Assembly (NCBI GenBank): GCA_963969395.1 | Contig: OZ017795.1 | Location: forward strand, 32,221,063 to 32,285,062 | DNA length: 64,000 bases | Direction: 5' to 3' | Origin: Pseudoscleropodium purum | Taxonomy: Eukaryota > Streptophyta > Bryopsida > Hypnales > Brachytheciaceae | In this document: positions 11,701 through 24,640 of the stretch, one piece after another | Layout: every line of letters starts with the position of its first letter | Position numbering within the stretch: position 1 is the first letter of the stretch | Translations under genes and position numbers: made by a program | Notes under the pieces: model-generated | What the model saw: the letters and a program-made list of their open reading frames with translations, nothing else | Told to the model about the DNA's origin: nothing | Databases searched by the model: none

Positions 11701-14700
11701 GTAGTTAGTAGACTTGGGACCTTTTGGGAATAATTTTTTTGCCATAAGAAGAGATTTGAGGGCTTTAGAAGATTGTGAGTTCTTGGATTATGGGAACTCT
11801 AGGAACTTTACCACATTTATAGTTTGACATAGCTGAGCCCTTGCTACATCAGATATTAATATTTAATTATAATTTAAAAATTAAAAAAAACATTTTTTAA
11901 TTTTTTAATGAAATATTCTTACAATAGTACTGCAGTTCTTAATAAAAAGAACAAGCCTAAAACAACTTTCCTTTGTCCTCAAATTTCTTGTGATGTATTG
12001 ATGAATTTAATTTTCTCCTCTATTGAGTTTTGAAATCTAGCTACTAGATGCATTGATGAAAAATTTGACAAGCAAATGTGGAGTTTAGCTTATTTTATAC
12101 CTCCAACTACAATACAAGGGAAGTTAATTGAATTGGCAATACACTAGTTATTTTTTGATAATTTATTGTTTAGTGAGGAAATTTTATTATTTGAATTCCA
12201 AAGAGTGAGAAGTGAGAGACCAATGTTTGGAATATGTACAAAAAATTCAGAAACTTTGACTTCATTGATTGCAAGATAATAGGGCTTGAAGCTAAAAAAT
12301 GTTTTTCCTTGAAACCGCCCTGATATAGTTGACAAAGTTTGACTTCTCTTAGAGTGTGATTTGAGAACTTTATTTATTTTTTATGATTTTATGACATATT
12401 TTATTAGTTACGTACATGCCAAATTTCAAAAGTTGATGAAGGATTTAGCAAGAGATGCCTCCAAAGATCTCCAAATTGCCTAAAATTTTCCAAATTTTTT
12501 TAGGCAATGTAACTATTGGTCAAAAATTGACTTCGTAAGAAACTATTTGACATTTTTTATATATGTTGAATAGAAACTTGGTTCATATGGGATTAAGTGG
12601 CTATGATTACTAGGAAAATAATGAAGTATTTCCTTTAAATTTGATTTTAGTAGAAAAATGTGATTTAAAACAATTAGGATGGCTTGCACTAAGTGAATTA
12701 ACATGAGTATCAATTTTGCTTGGAAATATGAAACTATTTACACCCAAAGATATATAAATTATAAATGATAATTCATACATCATTTTTTATCCAACTTTGT
12801 ATACATGTATCCAATTTGGGTGTTGTCTTTCCGCTATCCACTATAAAAACACCATTGACAAGTTGCTCAAAAGTTAAGGGCTAAGCAAGAGAGATGAAAA
12901 TGAAAATGTAGGATTTAACTAGGCAAGTTTGCCATATATAAGTATAAATGTGGATACAAATACACATACAAGTATGTATGTGGATATACAAAGATGAATA
13001 TACATTCTTATATAAATATGGACAAACATACATAGTATACAACACAATTAAGTGTAGATACAATTGTTGATACAAGTGTAAATTGTCCCATATCGTTTGA
13101 TAAAAACCTTAGTTGATATCAATATTTTAATTTTTGGATTTTAATAAAGAAAAGAATTTGCTAAGGATATTTGGCTTTAAATTTGATAATTAATTGGCTT
13201 TGGCATATGATTGACTATCCATTAAAAAATCAATAATTCATCAACAAGACTAATCCAATAATCCATCAATATTGAATTCAAAATTATAGAAGATATTTGA
13301 TTCTCTTTACTAAATGCCATTGTAGAATAATCGTCACAAATAAAATTCAAATCTAGCTCTAGCTGAAGTAAGTTGGAAAATTTTAAATATTTGAATTCAA
13401 TAATGAAACAATATTTGTTGGCACGAAGATTGGAATTGGTTATGGTTTGAAATGTTAGTTTAGATACATATCACTGTCTAGCATGAAATACCAAAATTGA
13501 TGCTTAAACACTCTAAAAGGCTAAATTATAAAACAATAAAAAAGAATGGTTGGAAGTAGAAAAATGATAGATTCAAGAAAAAACAGTTTATCTATAGATT
13601 AATAGGCTAAAAACTTTAGAATTTTTTTATTTTTGATCTCTAGCCATTTTTTCTTGAGATCTTGATTTGGTTATAAATGATATTGTAAGACCATTAGATT
13701 TCTTATGTTGGATAAGGTATTAAGTTTAAACCCCCATAATATACATATTTGTAATTCTTTCAAATAATATTTACATTCAAAGAGATTTTTGTGTAAGCTT
13801 GAATGAACTTCATTGTTGTTGTGATTCCTCTATAGTAGATATAGGGGATTCACAAAATAAAAGCATGGCTTTGACTTTTAAGTAGAAAAATCTACACATT
13901 GAATTAGAAACAGATAAACAAATTTAAAGAATACTTGAATGTAAATAGATCAACTTCAATTCTAAACTATGAAGGCCAATTATACTTGGCTCAAAATGGA
14001 TTAATTGCATATTAGTTATATAAATGAATCTAATTGAAATTTATTATTTCTTTTAAATTAATTTATCTTCTTCAATATTCTAGTCAATTTCTTAAAGAAG
14101 TGTTTTTTTTGTACTTACAAATGCCAATTAGATTAGTTGGAGTTTGAACTAGAAAACTGAACCGAAGTTATTTGAAGACCTTGACAACAATTTTACAACA
14201 TTGCCTTCTCTTTAGTTTACAAAAATGTATTTTGCCTCATGAATAGTTAAACCCAATAGCCAATGTAGCCCAAACATGATTCTACATCTAACAATTTATT
14301 ATTATATATATAATATTCATAAAAATAAATAATAGATTAATAATTTTTTTAAAAGGCTCTTCTACTTTGTATATTACTACCAAAAAGAAGCATAATGATG
14401 ATACAATGCAACAAATTGCAATCATATGCCTAATTGAATTAAAATTTTTGTTCTTCTCAATAGAACAAAACAATAAAAACAAACCCAATGATAGTTCACC
14501 TTTCATTGGAGATCCTTTTCAAAATCTCTATTCTTTGTACTAAAAAAACTATTGCATAGTGATTTATTCTGATTTTTTGGCAACATGACATGAATCCTTC
14601 AACAATAAGATTTATTAAACTCACAAGGACTTTGCACCTAATACAATCTCATCAAGAACTACATCATTCTACAAAATTGGAAGACACAACATCAACTTCT

Positions 14701-15533
14701 TCCTTCCAAAAGATCCTCTACCAAGAATGAACCTCCTTATACACTTATTTTAAATCACCAAGGTTGGCAACCTCTACAAGCAATTCAAACAATGGTTGAA
14801 AGTACACTTTTGACAAATCAACCTAATCAACTCCTTATAAAAGTATGAGATTACTAAAAAGTTAGGTTTGCAAGTCCATATTCTACATTATCCCATTCCT
14901 TTGCTAATATCATAGTGTCACATAAGTTTTCATGTTCATAATACATAATTCCTTATAATTGTTTACACTTTGATCACCAAAGAGTGATGGCAATGAATTC
15001 CAAAATGGATGCAAGTTGGCAAAAGTTGGCAAATAAGCTTTTGAAATCTTGGTCTCCAACATAACATGAGGTGCATGAATCAAAAAAGCAACTAATAGGT
15101 CTTCAAATTCAAACTCACCAATGTGTGAATTGTGTGATTTGTAATTCACCAAGCTTGACATTCATTTGTAGAATAAACATAAAAAATCCACAGATGTAAG
15201 AAAAGTCTAATCCTAAATTGTTTCCAGTTTTCTACAGTTGATCTTAAGGTAGGAGAATCCTATTCCAAGAAATGTCCTAATTTCAACACCCTCAAAAATT
15301 CAATAGATGAGCACACATTGATTAAGGATGCACAACAACTGAAAATCAAATCTTGTATTGGTTTCGGGTCATCTATCATAACTATTGCATACAGTATCCA
15401 AATAACACATGTTTAAGTACATTGGAATCCCCTTCCATTTGCTAACAAGAAAACTCAATTATCCTAATAATAGGAATTGTGCTCAGTGCAAAATGTGTTG
15501 GTTTTAGGTTTTCCTACCTCAGTGAGTTGCCAC
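8736..15533. other. AT-rich intergenic spacer without recognisable genes
   Basis: This 6.8-kb stretch is very AT-rich, with long poly-A/T runs and stop codons in all frames; open frames are under 100 codons and look random. A diverged direct repeat is visible: 9000-9110 resembles 10180-10285, sharing the order ttatttg, then a cattcatatttg-like block, then aggcccca/aggcccta. A TA/CA-rich low-complexity patch spans 12935-13070. I read the whole as decayed transposon-derived DNA; no element ends or coding domains can be assigned. Confidence 0.5.
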
Positions 15534-17715
15534 CTACGTGGTCCTTACCAAGAGCCACTTCACGGAGCAGAGGTACAACACCCTCGCAGCCCAACTGATA
15601 CAAATTGACGCCGAAATGATCGAAAACACAATCGAATCCCTCATGCCCACTCTAGCTTCCATTTCCCGCACTTCGGATGGCGTAATTGCCTCACCTGACT
15701 CCTGCCAGGGCACACAGGCAAGTGAGTTGGACTAGCAGAAAGTAAAGAGGAAAAGTTATTTTTGCATATTGGGGATAAAAAACTGTGCACTGGGTTACGT
15801 AAACATTGATTGCCTAAACATAACCTCTCCACTACTAATTTATTTAGAATGCAATATCAATTTGGTTGCAAAAAGTCAAACATATCTATTAACCAAAGGT
15901 ACCACAAGGTCTCACCTGTTGAACACCAGCTTATAGTAGAATGGAATGCAATACCAGTTTGGTTGCAAAATTCAAACAGAACTATGAACTAAATCCGTCA
16001 CTTCTTGTTTTTTAAGGCCTCACCTGTTGAATGCCAGTTTGTGGTGGACCAAGAGCTGCCAGTTTGGATTGCAATACAGTTTGGCTGCAAAAATCAAAAG
16101 ATCACTGTTTTTTCCAAGGTCTCACCTGTGGAACGCCACTTGGAGTCTGTGTGACTAAGCCTTGTGCACCAAATCTCCAATTTGCATACACCGAAATCGC
16201 CAAGAAAGCTCCGAAAGCAGCAGCTTGAAGAACAGGCTCCGAGATGGCCACAAAAGTGACGGTCGCAGGCATGAACACCGTGACCAGATCTGCTTTCTGG
16301 ATGAGCTTGGCGAAGGCCGTGAGCATGAGTAAGCAAAGGAGCACAGCCTCCGGGGGAATGTATTCCAGGACCCCAGCTAATCCGATGGCTGTGGCGATCC
16401 CCACCAAGCGTGATCGAGATCCTTTAATCTTGCATGACGTGGCGTCTCCGATGCTGAGAACCGCAAGAGAGAGGAGCAGGCAGTAGAAGAGAGACTTCAC
16501 AGGGGCACCGTCGACAATTAGGGTGTAGACGTCTCTGACGACCATCATGGCCCAGCTTAAAATTGAGATTAGAAAGGCGATCGGCTCCGCTAAGATGTTG
16601 GTCAGTTTGCCAAGCCCAATCTGCACATGAAACCCATCATCAAGAATTTGACATGGATACATCGATGCATTGATACGTTGATACATGGAACAAGGATGCA
16701 TCGCAACAGGGCTGCATAGGGTTTGACCTTCTTGTGCACCCAGTCATCAACTGTAGAACTGCAAGAGACTTTATAGTATGAGCAACTTTAAGCAAATGAA
16801 AGTAGCTATGTGTGACGAAGGGGAAGCACTAGTTTTTAATGAAATTTTGGATGTTTATCACTATATGCATAAAAAATACAAGATAAACATGATTCTTGAA
16901 CAATATAGCTTGTGGAAAGTCAAAGACACAATCGTCAATAGTTCTCAGAAGTTTGAAATCAAAAATCAGAATCAGATTCTAAATTTTAGGCTTTAGAGCT
17001 TAGGACATTCTCTAAGTCATTTGCTAACATGCAGTCAATGGCATGCAGAAATTGATGCACAGTCGTTATTTTCAATAACAGGTGGCGCAAAATTCAATGC
17101 TACTCACCGCTACACCTTCTGCAACATACAATGCGATTTGACCGAAGTTGATTCCCCAACCAGCGAGCTCTCGAAGGATAACGTCGCGCATCAACACGAT
17201 TACGAAAAACCCTAATTGCCATAAACAGAGTCACAATTCAAAATCAAGTTCCATCAACAGATTCCACCAAAAGAATATTTTCAAATCGTGGCTGCCGAGG
17301 TTTGAAAATCAATAGAAAATGAATAAGAGAATGGGTTCATAAAATTCTCATCACCTGCGTACAGAAACAAATTGCGGCGATGCACTGTCCAATCCTGGGA
17401 GCTGCTATTCTCCTCTGAAGGCTCGCGAATTCTCTCTGGTACAACATCCGATTCTCTTATCTCGCCTTCACCAGCTCCAGTTGAAACAGTAACAGCAGGT
17501 GGTCTATCGTCCAATCCCCAAACCTTAAACCCTAAACCAAATCCAAACCCTCGTCTCTGAATCGAATTTTCACCCAATGACATAAACCCATTTCGCAATT
17601 TCGCTGTTGGAACTAAAGTCCTCTGTCCACGGATTGTACGAGACGTTACGGAACTCAAGCTCCAGGGGATTGAGCTTGACGGCTTGAGCTGCAGGAAAGG
17701 GGAAGCCATGGCCAT
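15534..17715 (-). CDS. Plastid-targeted multi-pass membrane protein, unknown function, 4 exons
   Basis: Exons in gene order: 17715-17355, 17211-17108, 16620-16126, 15701-15534. All have GT-AG junctions and join in phase to 375 aa. The first 60 or so residues are rich in Ser, Thr and Arg with almost no acidic residues, like a chloroplast transit peptide. A hydrophilic, partly acidic linker follows. From about residue 121 the chain is a run of hydrophobic segments, for example VAIGLGKLTNILAEPIAF, VKSLFYCLLLSLAVLSIG and AVLLCLLMLTAFAKL. The C-terminal exon adds another likely membrane span (SIVFSIISASICISWAARVL). I do not recognise the family. The in-phase joining of four exons and the consistent membrane character support a real gene. 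The last exon is the least certain, because intron 3 contains duplicated splice sites that could be used alternatively. Confidence 0.7.
15690..16135 (-). repeat. Tandem array of ~100-110 bp units carrying donor-site copies
   Basis: Intron 3 of the plastid membrane-protein gene consists mostly of diverged tandem units. On the minus strand CAG|GTGAG occurs at 16126/16125 (the exon 3 donor), 16024/16023, 15916/15915 and again at 15695/15694 just inside exon 4. A decayed unit lies near 15825-15870. Between them a shared block reads like ttttgcaaccaaactgg. Spacings are 102, 108 and 221 (about twice 110). This indicates repeated tandem duplication of the exon 3 end and its donor. Confidence 0.75.
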
Positions 17716-18060
17716 GGAATTTCAGTCACCAAGGAGCTCTCGATTTGTCGAATATGCCCTGCATTGCAAATTGGAAGCAATGCAACATGTCTTCGATGAT
17801 GACAACGACGATGATGATAATAGCTTGGTAATTAGTTACTACACGATTGAAGATTCAAGGAATGTCTCTTCAAACTTGAGAAGAAAGTGGCTCGCAGGGT
17901 TTTAGGATTCGAGGGGACGAAGTGAAGTGAAGGAGGTTTATCCATTGTGATATCTGCATTGACACCCGGATGGTCTCTTCACGCTAATTGATACCCGTTG
18001 TTGGGAACGGTTCGTGCATGTACCACTATCCTATTCTCAAATGTTAACAAGAATATTTGG
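17716..18060. promoter_or_regulatory. Upstream region of the plastid membrane-protein gene
   Basis: This is the 5' flank of the minus-strand gene starting at 17715. It includes a gat/gac-rich low-complexity patch (17797-17822). The short plus-strand open frame here is the antisense of leader sequence and is not protein-like. No TATA box is convincing. Confidence 0.3.
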
Positions 18061-18068
18061 CAAATAGG

Positions 18069-18525
18069 AGCACGGGTCTAACCCTTAAAGGACGCCACAG
18101 CTAGGGTTTTTTCAATGAATATGAAAGAATCCTTCTATATACGACACAAGTGTAACTATTCATCCTCAAAATTTTGTGTAAAAAAGGGAGGTCTTGCACA
18201 ATAGTGTGACTTTTAATGAACGATTTTGCATTTTTTAAGCTAGTGATTCATACTATAGCAAAAGGGATGATTTCCATGGTCACTAGCTTGTCCTTCAACC
18301 CTTAACCGATGAAGGAGTGACTTTGAACATCATCCCTTTTTATTACCATTTGAATCATTGGCTTAAAATATTGTAAAAGTATTCATTGGAAGTCAAGCTA
18401 TTGTAGAAGATCTTTCCATTTCCTACAAAATTTGGAAGATGAATAGTTGCACTTTTGTCCTACACAACAAGATTCTTTGTAATTCATTGACCAAAAAATG
18501 GTTTCTAGATTAAAAGATTAAGCAT
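18069..18525. mobile_element. Foldback element copy A (full palindrome)
   Basis: The left arm (about 18069-18298) and right arm (18302-18525) are inverted copies around a central CCC at 18299-18301. Matching blocks include AACTATTCATCCTC near 18157 against its complement near 18438, and ggaggtcttgcacaatag against ctattgtagaagatcttt. There is no coding potential. Another full copy lies at 51770-52209, with half copies at 50502-50734 and 59298-59535. Confidence 0.75.
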
Positions 18526-20053
18526 GAGCAATTAGTGCATATAGGATTAATTAGCCAAATTTGCACTATTTTTGAATCAATAGTGCAAGTGTAAATACTA
18601 CTACATTATTGTGTAAATTTTCAAAATAAAATAAATTATAGTGACACTATTTTTGCTTGTGACACTCATTTTGTATCTTCACTAAAAGGATTAAGTTATA
18701 TAATTGATTATCCTAGTAAGGGCCATAAGGCTCAAAAGTGGCCAATGGTTAATTTTCATAGTTATAATAGAAATGTAGAATAGTGTATTGCAAGTTAATT
18801 TAGAGTAAGCTAGTCTCTACATTTGTTTCTAAAATTTTTTCATGAGTGAACCTAATATCATATACTTATGAATGGTCAAAATTCTCATTTTCATATGAGC
18901 AAAAATTCTACTTCAAAAGGGCCAAAATTCTGCTAATTGTATTTAAAGTCAAATGAGTTGAAATTTTTTTCATAGTGTAGTAAAATACAGTGACAAACGA
19001 AACCGAATACTAATGCAAAATGTTTTCATTCAAACAACCATACCATAAGCATCGATGAACAAAGTCCAATAGTTTACATACGAAAGTTGTAGTGTACAAC
19101 ATATTGCATGTTACCATAGAAGTTTGAAGAAAAAATTAGTTTTGAGTTGAAAGAAAATCAATTTCAAAGTTAGCCATGTCAAAAACTTAATTTTGTTCAA
19201 TATGATTTGGATTTACTTTATTTTTGTCAATTTTTTCTTAGAACTTTGAATTTTTTTTTGTGGCTTGGCATGTTGGTATACATCATTTTAGATTGTTGTA
19301 CATAAAAATTGAAGGAAATTGACATTTATAGAAATTAAAATATAAACAATTCAACAATCATGCAAATGATGGTTCTCACTATATCTGAATTTTTTTTTGG
19401 AATTGAGAACATGGGATAGCATCATCTATTGTAGAGGGAGTATAGGTTGCAACATGGACCATTGTTACATCTTAATGCCTTTGTATTTGAAATATTTGTT
19501 GAATTAGACAATGCATTGAATTTATATTTCACAATTGTATAATGCATTTCTAAATTCAATTTCTTTGTCCAAAGACTAGTGTTCATGATGCACACAATTG
19601 ATCCAACAAATTCCAAAAAAGATATTTTATCAATGTCAATATCATACTAAAACTGCCAATTTGATGAAGATCAAATTTGATGAATATCAATTTTATGATA
19701 TTGACAATGATAAATTTATTTTTGACAATGTCTCCTTGAAAAAACCCCGGTCCTCCGTGTAAGGTCAACCAGCTCCCCTACTCCTACAGCTCCAGCAGAA
19801 CCAAGCAACGGAATCTCACTTACTTTAGGGCTTTACGGGGATCACAAGTGAGTTTAGGTTGTCACGGAAGGTGATGCATGCCTGTAGATATTCTGATTAT
19901 GTGTTTCGGTGATAACCACCAGAAGTTGAAAAACTGTTTCTAACTTGCAAAATTGATTTTATATCTCCTCAAGGACAAAAAACTACGGGACAAGGAAGAG
20001 CCAAGGACACAAATGTACAGCATATCGTTTACCATGTGGAACCAGGAAGAGGA
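18526..20053. other. AT-rich spacer and 3' flank of the ERGIC3-like gene
   Basis: AT-rich non-coding DNA extends to about 19740. The composition is then more balanced (19745-20053), probably the 3' UTR and flank of the minus-strand gene ending at 20054. No gene or repeat beyond simple low complexity is visible. Confidence 0.4.
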
Positions 20054-23000
20054 CTACTGTACTGCAGCCAAATTAGTTAACCCCAACATCTTGCTGTTTG
20101 CGACCACTCCAGTCACCTGGGCATAACTTTGTAAACCCCAATTCACTCCCAGAAATCCCAAAACAAAGGATTTAGCAAGATGAACTTGTAGAAAAACACA
20201 CACATACCGTGCTGTGAGCAAACACATCGTATTCATCAAGTGCATAAGCACTGATATAGACATACTCGAACTAAAAACTCCAGGCTATGATATACAATTT
20301 GAATACTTGTGTTCACATTTGCATCCACTACCAAAAGGTCAAATCGAATGCAAGATAATGCTTCAAACTTCACCCCACTTCGGCATTCATTCACCTCACC
20401 TTCCCCAACTTCGCCTTGACTTGTTTGTTACCATAGTATAGAAAAGCATCGATGATACCAGCCACAGTAAAAACACCTGAAGTGAACCACGTTTCAACAC
20501 TGTCAACACTTAATCCAGTTGACGTTAAACGAGATTTCAGACGCTCGTACAAGATACTAGATATAAAGGAATCTACTGAGCAACCTACAGCTCTTCCTTG
20601 ACGTATTAGTTTGATATTTCTACATATCCATAGCAGTAAGCAACTGACATCACGAGGATCCAACTAATTAGGAAGATTGAATGCAGATTCTTACCTCCAA
20701 CTATAGCACACACGTTAGTGAGGAAGTGGAAAAGAGACATCGACTTCTCCGTGAATTTCACCTGTTGAGCATGGCAAGCAAATACTCTAAGTATCACCGT
20801 GTGTGCTTCTTATCTATCATTCGTCATTTAGCTTTAGCAAAGGAAACAAATTGCATTTGACTAAAAACACATTCCCAACTTGGGGAACACAATGCTTGAG
20901 ATGGATATTATACAGAGAAAAATGCATACAGACTTACAGTACTCCAATAACTTAAAATTTTGAGATGACGAAGAATGGAACAGACCTTTATAGGCGACAG
21001 GTCATAAAAGAAGAAGACGCCCGGTAATGAGTGGCCCTCTCCAGGCCCACCTCCCTTGAAGTGATCAGTAACAGCAAACTGCATAACCAGATCGGATTAT
21101 TACCATCATGAGCAAGTTTTGAAGTCCCTATACAGATGAAGACCCACGATCCCGGCTTCAGGACGCCCTTTGAAGACCCTCATAAATACAAAAATCCTAC
21201 AGGGCGGAGCGAGCAGGGTTTCTTATAAAGCCGGAACGGTCGCTAGGTCGTGCAGCTTAGGCCATGCCGCTTAGGCTCTAACAAAAAAATTATGAAAATG
21301 GAGGTCCCCAAAGGCTGATCTCATTGCCCTTTGGGTTTTACAAATACACTTGGGTCCTCAATACTTCAGATAGGATCATAGGACTTTGTAGCATTCCATA
21401 CCCTACAGAACGCCAGGTCAGGCCAGGCCAGTGGGGCCTCTATACTACTCCTGTCCCCTGTATGAAAAGGAGGATTTAACATACGAGCGCAAAACGCACC
21501 TGATTAGTTACAATCTTACGGCCTCTTACGTCTGTGTAAACCGTAGGTACCACCTGGTCACGATCACAACCAACTCACTGATGAGCAACACATCGCATTT
21601 ACTCAATAAGATCGGAATCAACAAGCACATACTGAGAAAAAGCTCACCTTAATGAAATACTGATACATTCCATGAAGGAGTACTTGTGTCCGCTCCACTC
21701 TGCAATGAAACCAAATCAGTATCCACGTACTTGGAGGGGTCTCTTGACATAACCAGTCAGGGAGATCAAAAGAGAAGACCTCCTAGCTCTCTGCAAATTC
21801 AGCACCAATGATACATTGGAAGGTAAAATGGGAGAAAAAAGGGTCGTACTTGTCCAAGGGATTCACCACACCCGGAAAATGGACACCAAAGCTTATTTCA
21901 TTGATTTTGTGACTGACGTTAAAGCTGTCTTTACCAAAAGCCATTAGATCGTGAACGTGCATATTTGCTTGTTGAAAGGACTTGCCAGGAGCAAAATGGA
22001 AATTGCCTGCCACCTTATTGGCTTCCAACGTGCCGTACACATTACACCCCTCTCCATCTTCATCCTTTATTTTTTGAAGAAAGCCCTCCCTCTTGCACTG
22101 TCATGTTGCAACCGCATCCCAACATAGGGGAATCATCAGGCCCCCCAAATGTGTCGAAACAACATTAAGGAGCTTATAATTCGTGTAATCCGTCTCTAGA
22201 CCATTGTCTCAAATCACATACTTTAAATCTAATGAAATAACTTCACAGGCTTCTTGAAAATCAACTCAAAAGAATCAGTAAATGTCTACCTGATCAACGA
22301 GGTCAGGATTACTCAATGCCCAGCCCTTCTTCCGATAGGCTTCTCTAACCTCTTCGCAATTGTTACAACAATGGTCCTCTTCCTGCACATGATCAACAAA
22401 ATTAATGACTGTATATAGCAAACACAGCATCGCAATTACAGTCAAACGAAAAAAGGTGATAAATGGTAACAGTTTACCAGAATCAGATTGGACCAGTTCA
22501 TGTTCACAAGGAAAACTTAGATTTATCAAACTTACGGTTTCAGCGCCAAAGCAAGATCCACAGTACGTCTCATTATGCTCAAGTCTGCCTCCATGCTTCT
22601 GCAATGGCTTGTCTAGCTGAATCAACAAGCAATGGACAGTCAGTGATTCAGATCCATTCGAACAAACCCAGATTTACTTCAAAGCAACTCCACTATCAAA
22701 AAGAACTCATTTGAAGAACCTCTATGTGGATGCTGCAACCAAAAAGAAGATGTTAAAGCTCTTCCATCTTAAAGAAAAAACATAATCCGTGAAAAAGAAA
22801 CAACAAAACTAAAAAAGAAAACACTCATATCACGAGCTCATAGATATGAATTACCGTGGGTTGGTTAATGGACTCTTGCTTTGCGGGCTCGATAACCTTG
22901 CCATTAGCGTCTAACCTCTTCTTGAAGATGTTGTGTTTCTGACAAGATAAACATAAGCAAACCCCAGTAATGGTTTAGCTATCAATCATGCATAAGTACA

Positions 23001-24156
23001 ACTGAGCTCCCAGAAACAACCTTAATGTTTTCCAAAAGAAACTAAATGTAACGTCGACACTTGCGCAACATCTTCCTTAGCTAGAGTAAGAGTCATCAAA
23101 AAGCTTGTTTCCAAAATCAGATTCCTCAGCTGGATTCATCAACAAGCCCCTTCAGCATCCAAATCAGATTCTCATAAGGCTAAATATCGTTTCTCCTTTT
23201 TTAAACACAATGGAATTGCACATGAACGGTCACACTAGAATCCTACACTAGTAATACGTGAAACCATCCTCAGAACAATATATAACCCTCTGAAGATGGA
23301 AAATAATACTAACCACGTCAAGGTGTTGCTCCCCGCTGATGTCCATGGCATCTAAACTGACTACGGAGCACGCCAAAGCTGGAAAAGTGACATCCAACTG
23401 CATCCCCGTTGTAATCAACAATTAATACAGAGGCACGCCCCACTGAACACCGACATCAGTACTACCAAATCACAGACAAAGTATTCGTACTCACCAAAAG
23501 GAACATCAATTCTCAGTAGAAAGGGGGGCAGTCACCACCATACAAAAAACAAAGTCACGCTACTCACATTGATTTGTATAGTCCCTCCACGTTCAGTGTC
23601 AACGACTAATTCATTAGCTTTTGTGGAGCTCATGTACAACCCTGCAATCAAGCCAAAATCTCGTCTGTTCATCCCACTCTCCAAAACTAACATATAAATA
23701 ATTAAACGCAAACACAAATCCATAACCAAACGGAAGTCCAATTAGGTCAGAGAAGGTCACAGTAAACCCTAAATACTTAATCGCAGCAACTAGGCAAATT
23801 TCCGCGTTACGGTGACAGCTTACAGTGACAGAGTGGAAACAAAATGTCATCCTACTACAGATAAATTACTAAACCACGATAACGTCGAATTGCAAAATTT
23901 CAACTTGAAATTTCTCCACAAAAGCGATTGTTCTGCACTTGCCTTAAAAACGTTTTTGAGCAGGACAACAACACCGAAGTAAAGCACCTCGACAAGGCAA
24001 ACACTAACCTAATTCCGAAAAGAAGAGCAGCACCATAATCGTGGCGGAAATGATGGTGAGAATCCCGCCCGACAGCGTCCGACTGTAAAAATCCTCATTG
24101 ATCTTCGGATACGCGTCCAGCTGCTTCAACTTCTGCAGCACCTGCGACCCCGCCAT
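20054..24156 (-). CDS. ERGIC3: ERGIC3/Erv46-like ER-Golgi cargo receptor, 12 exons
   Basis: Two-span membrane protein of early secretory vesicles; with its Erv41-type partner it recycles cargo between ER and Golgi. Exons in gene order: 24156-24009, 23641-23568, 23397-23314, 22938-22855, 22616-22536, 22382-22290, 22097-21850, 21699-21648, 21078-20986, 20761-20695, 20476-20400, 20116-20054. All are GT-AG and join to 387 aa, the usual family length. It begins MAGSQVLQKLKQLDAYPK. The first membrane span is about residues 32-49. The luminal domain carries YCGSC (148-152) and CCNNCEEVREAY (162-173), a family signature. The block LPGVFFFYDLSPIK precedes the second span (about 328-356). Many exons are multiples of three. 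The last exon encodes an ordinary tail without a clear dilysine signal, so the C-terminus is the weakest part. Confidence 0.94.
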
Positions 24157-24640
24157 TGCAAGCAAACCTCGCGAAACACAACAGGCTCCACGACTGCCCC
24201 AAAATCTCAAATCAGAAGCACATGTTCTAATCGCTCATTCCATTCGCTTTCATTACCAAATTTCCACGAAAGAATTCCTAGCTCTTCGCTAACAAAAAAT
24301 CTCCGAGCCCTAAAATCCACCTCACCAAATCAAAACAAGCCGAAGATCAAACTCGAAACGCGAAGAATCCGGCCAAATATTTTATAAAGTTTAGCGAATT
24401 TGAACAAAACCCTGCGCGTCCGCACTCCGCAGAAAACGAAGCCCAGCGTCGTCATTGTTGACTAGGGAGATGGGCCAGCTGACATCTGGATGAATGATAG
24501 TACCCCTCATCCAAAATCCCACGAATTCATCCCAGAGACTTTTTCGGACGAGGTGACGAAGAACGATGACGTGGAAAGTCCTCATTGGTGATTCTTGTGT
24601 TTTCACTGTAATTAGTATGAGGACTTTACTATTTGACAGA
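24157..24640 (-). promoter_or_regulatory. 5' leader and putative promoter of the ERGIC3-like gene
   Basis: Moderately GC-rich sequence lies directly upstream of the start codon at 24156. A minus-strand TATAAAAT (24386-24379) lies 223-230 bases upstream of the start and could be a TATA box. Position and sequence are plausible, but nothing else confirms it. Confidence 0.35.

Noticed and set aside
15538..15735. 65-codon plus-strand frame
   Set aside because: It is antisense to the last exon of the plastid membrane-protein gene, which has in-phase splice joining on the minus strand.
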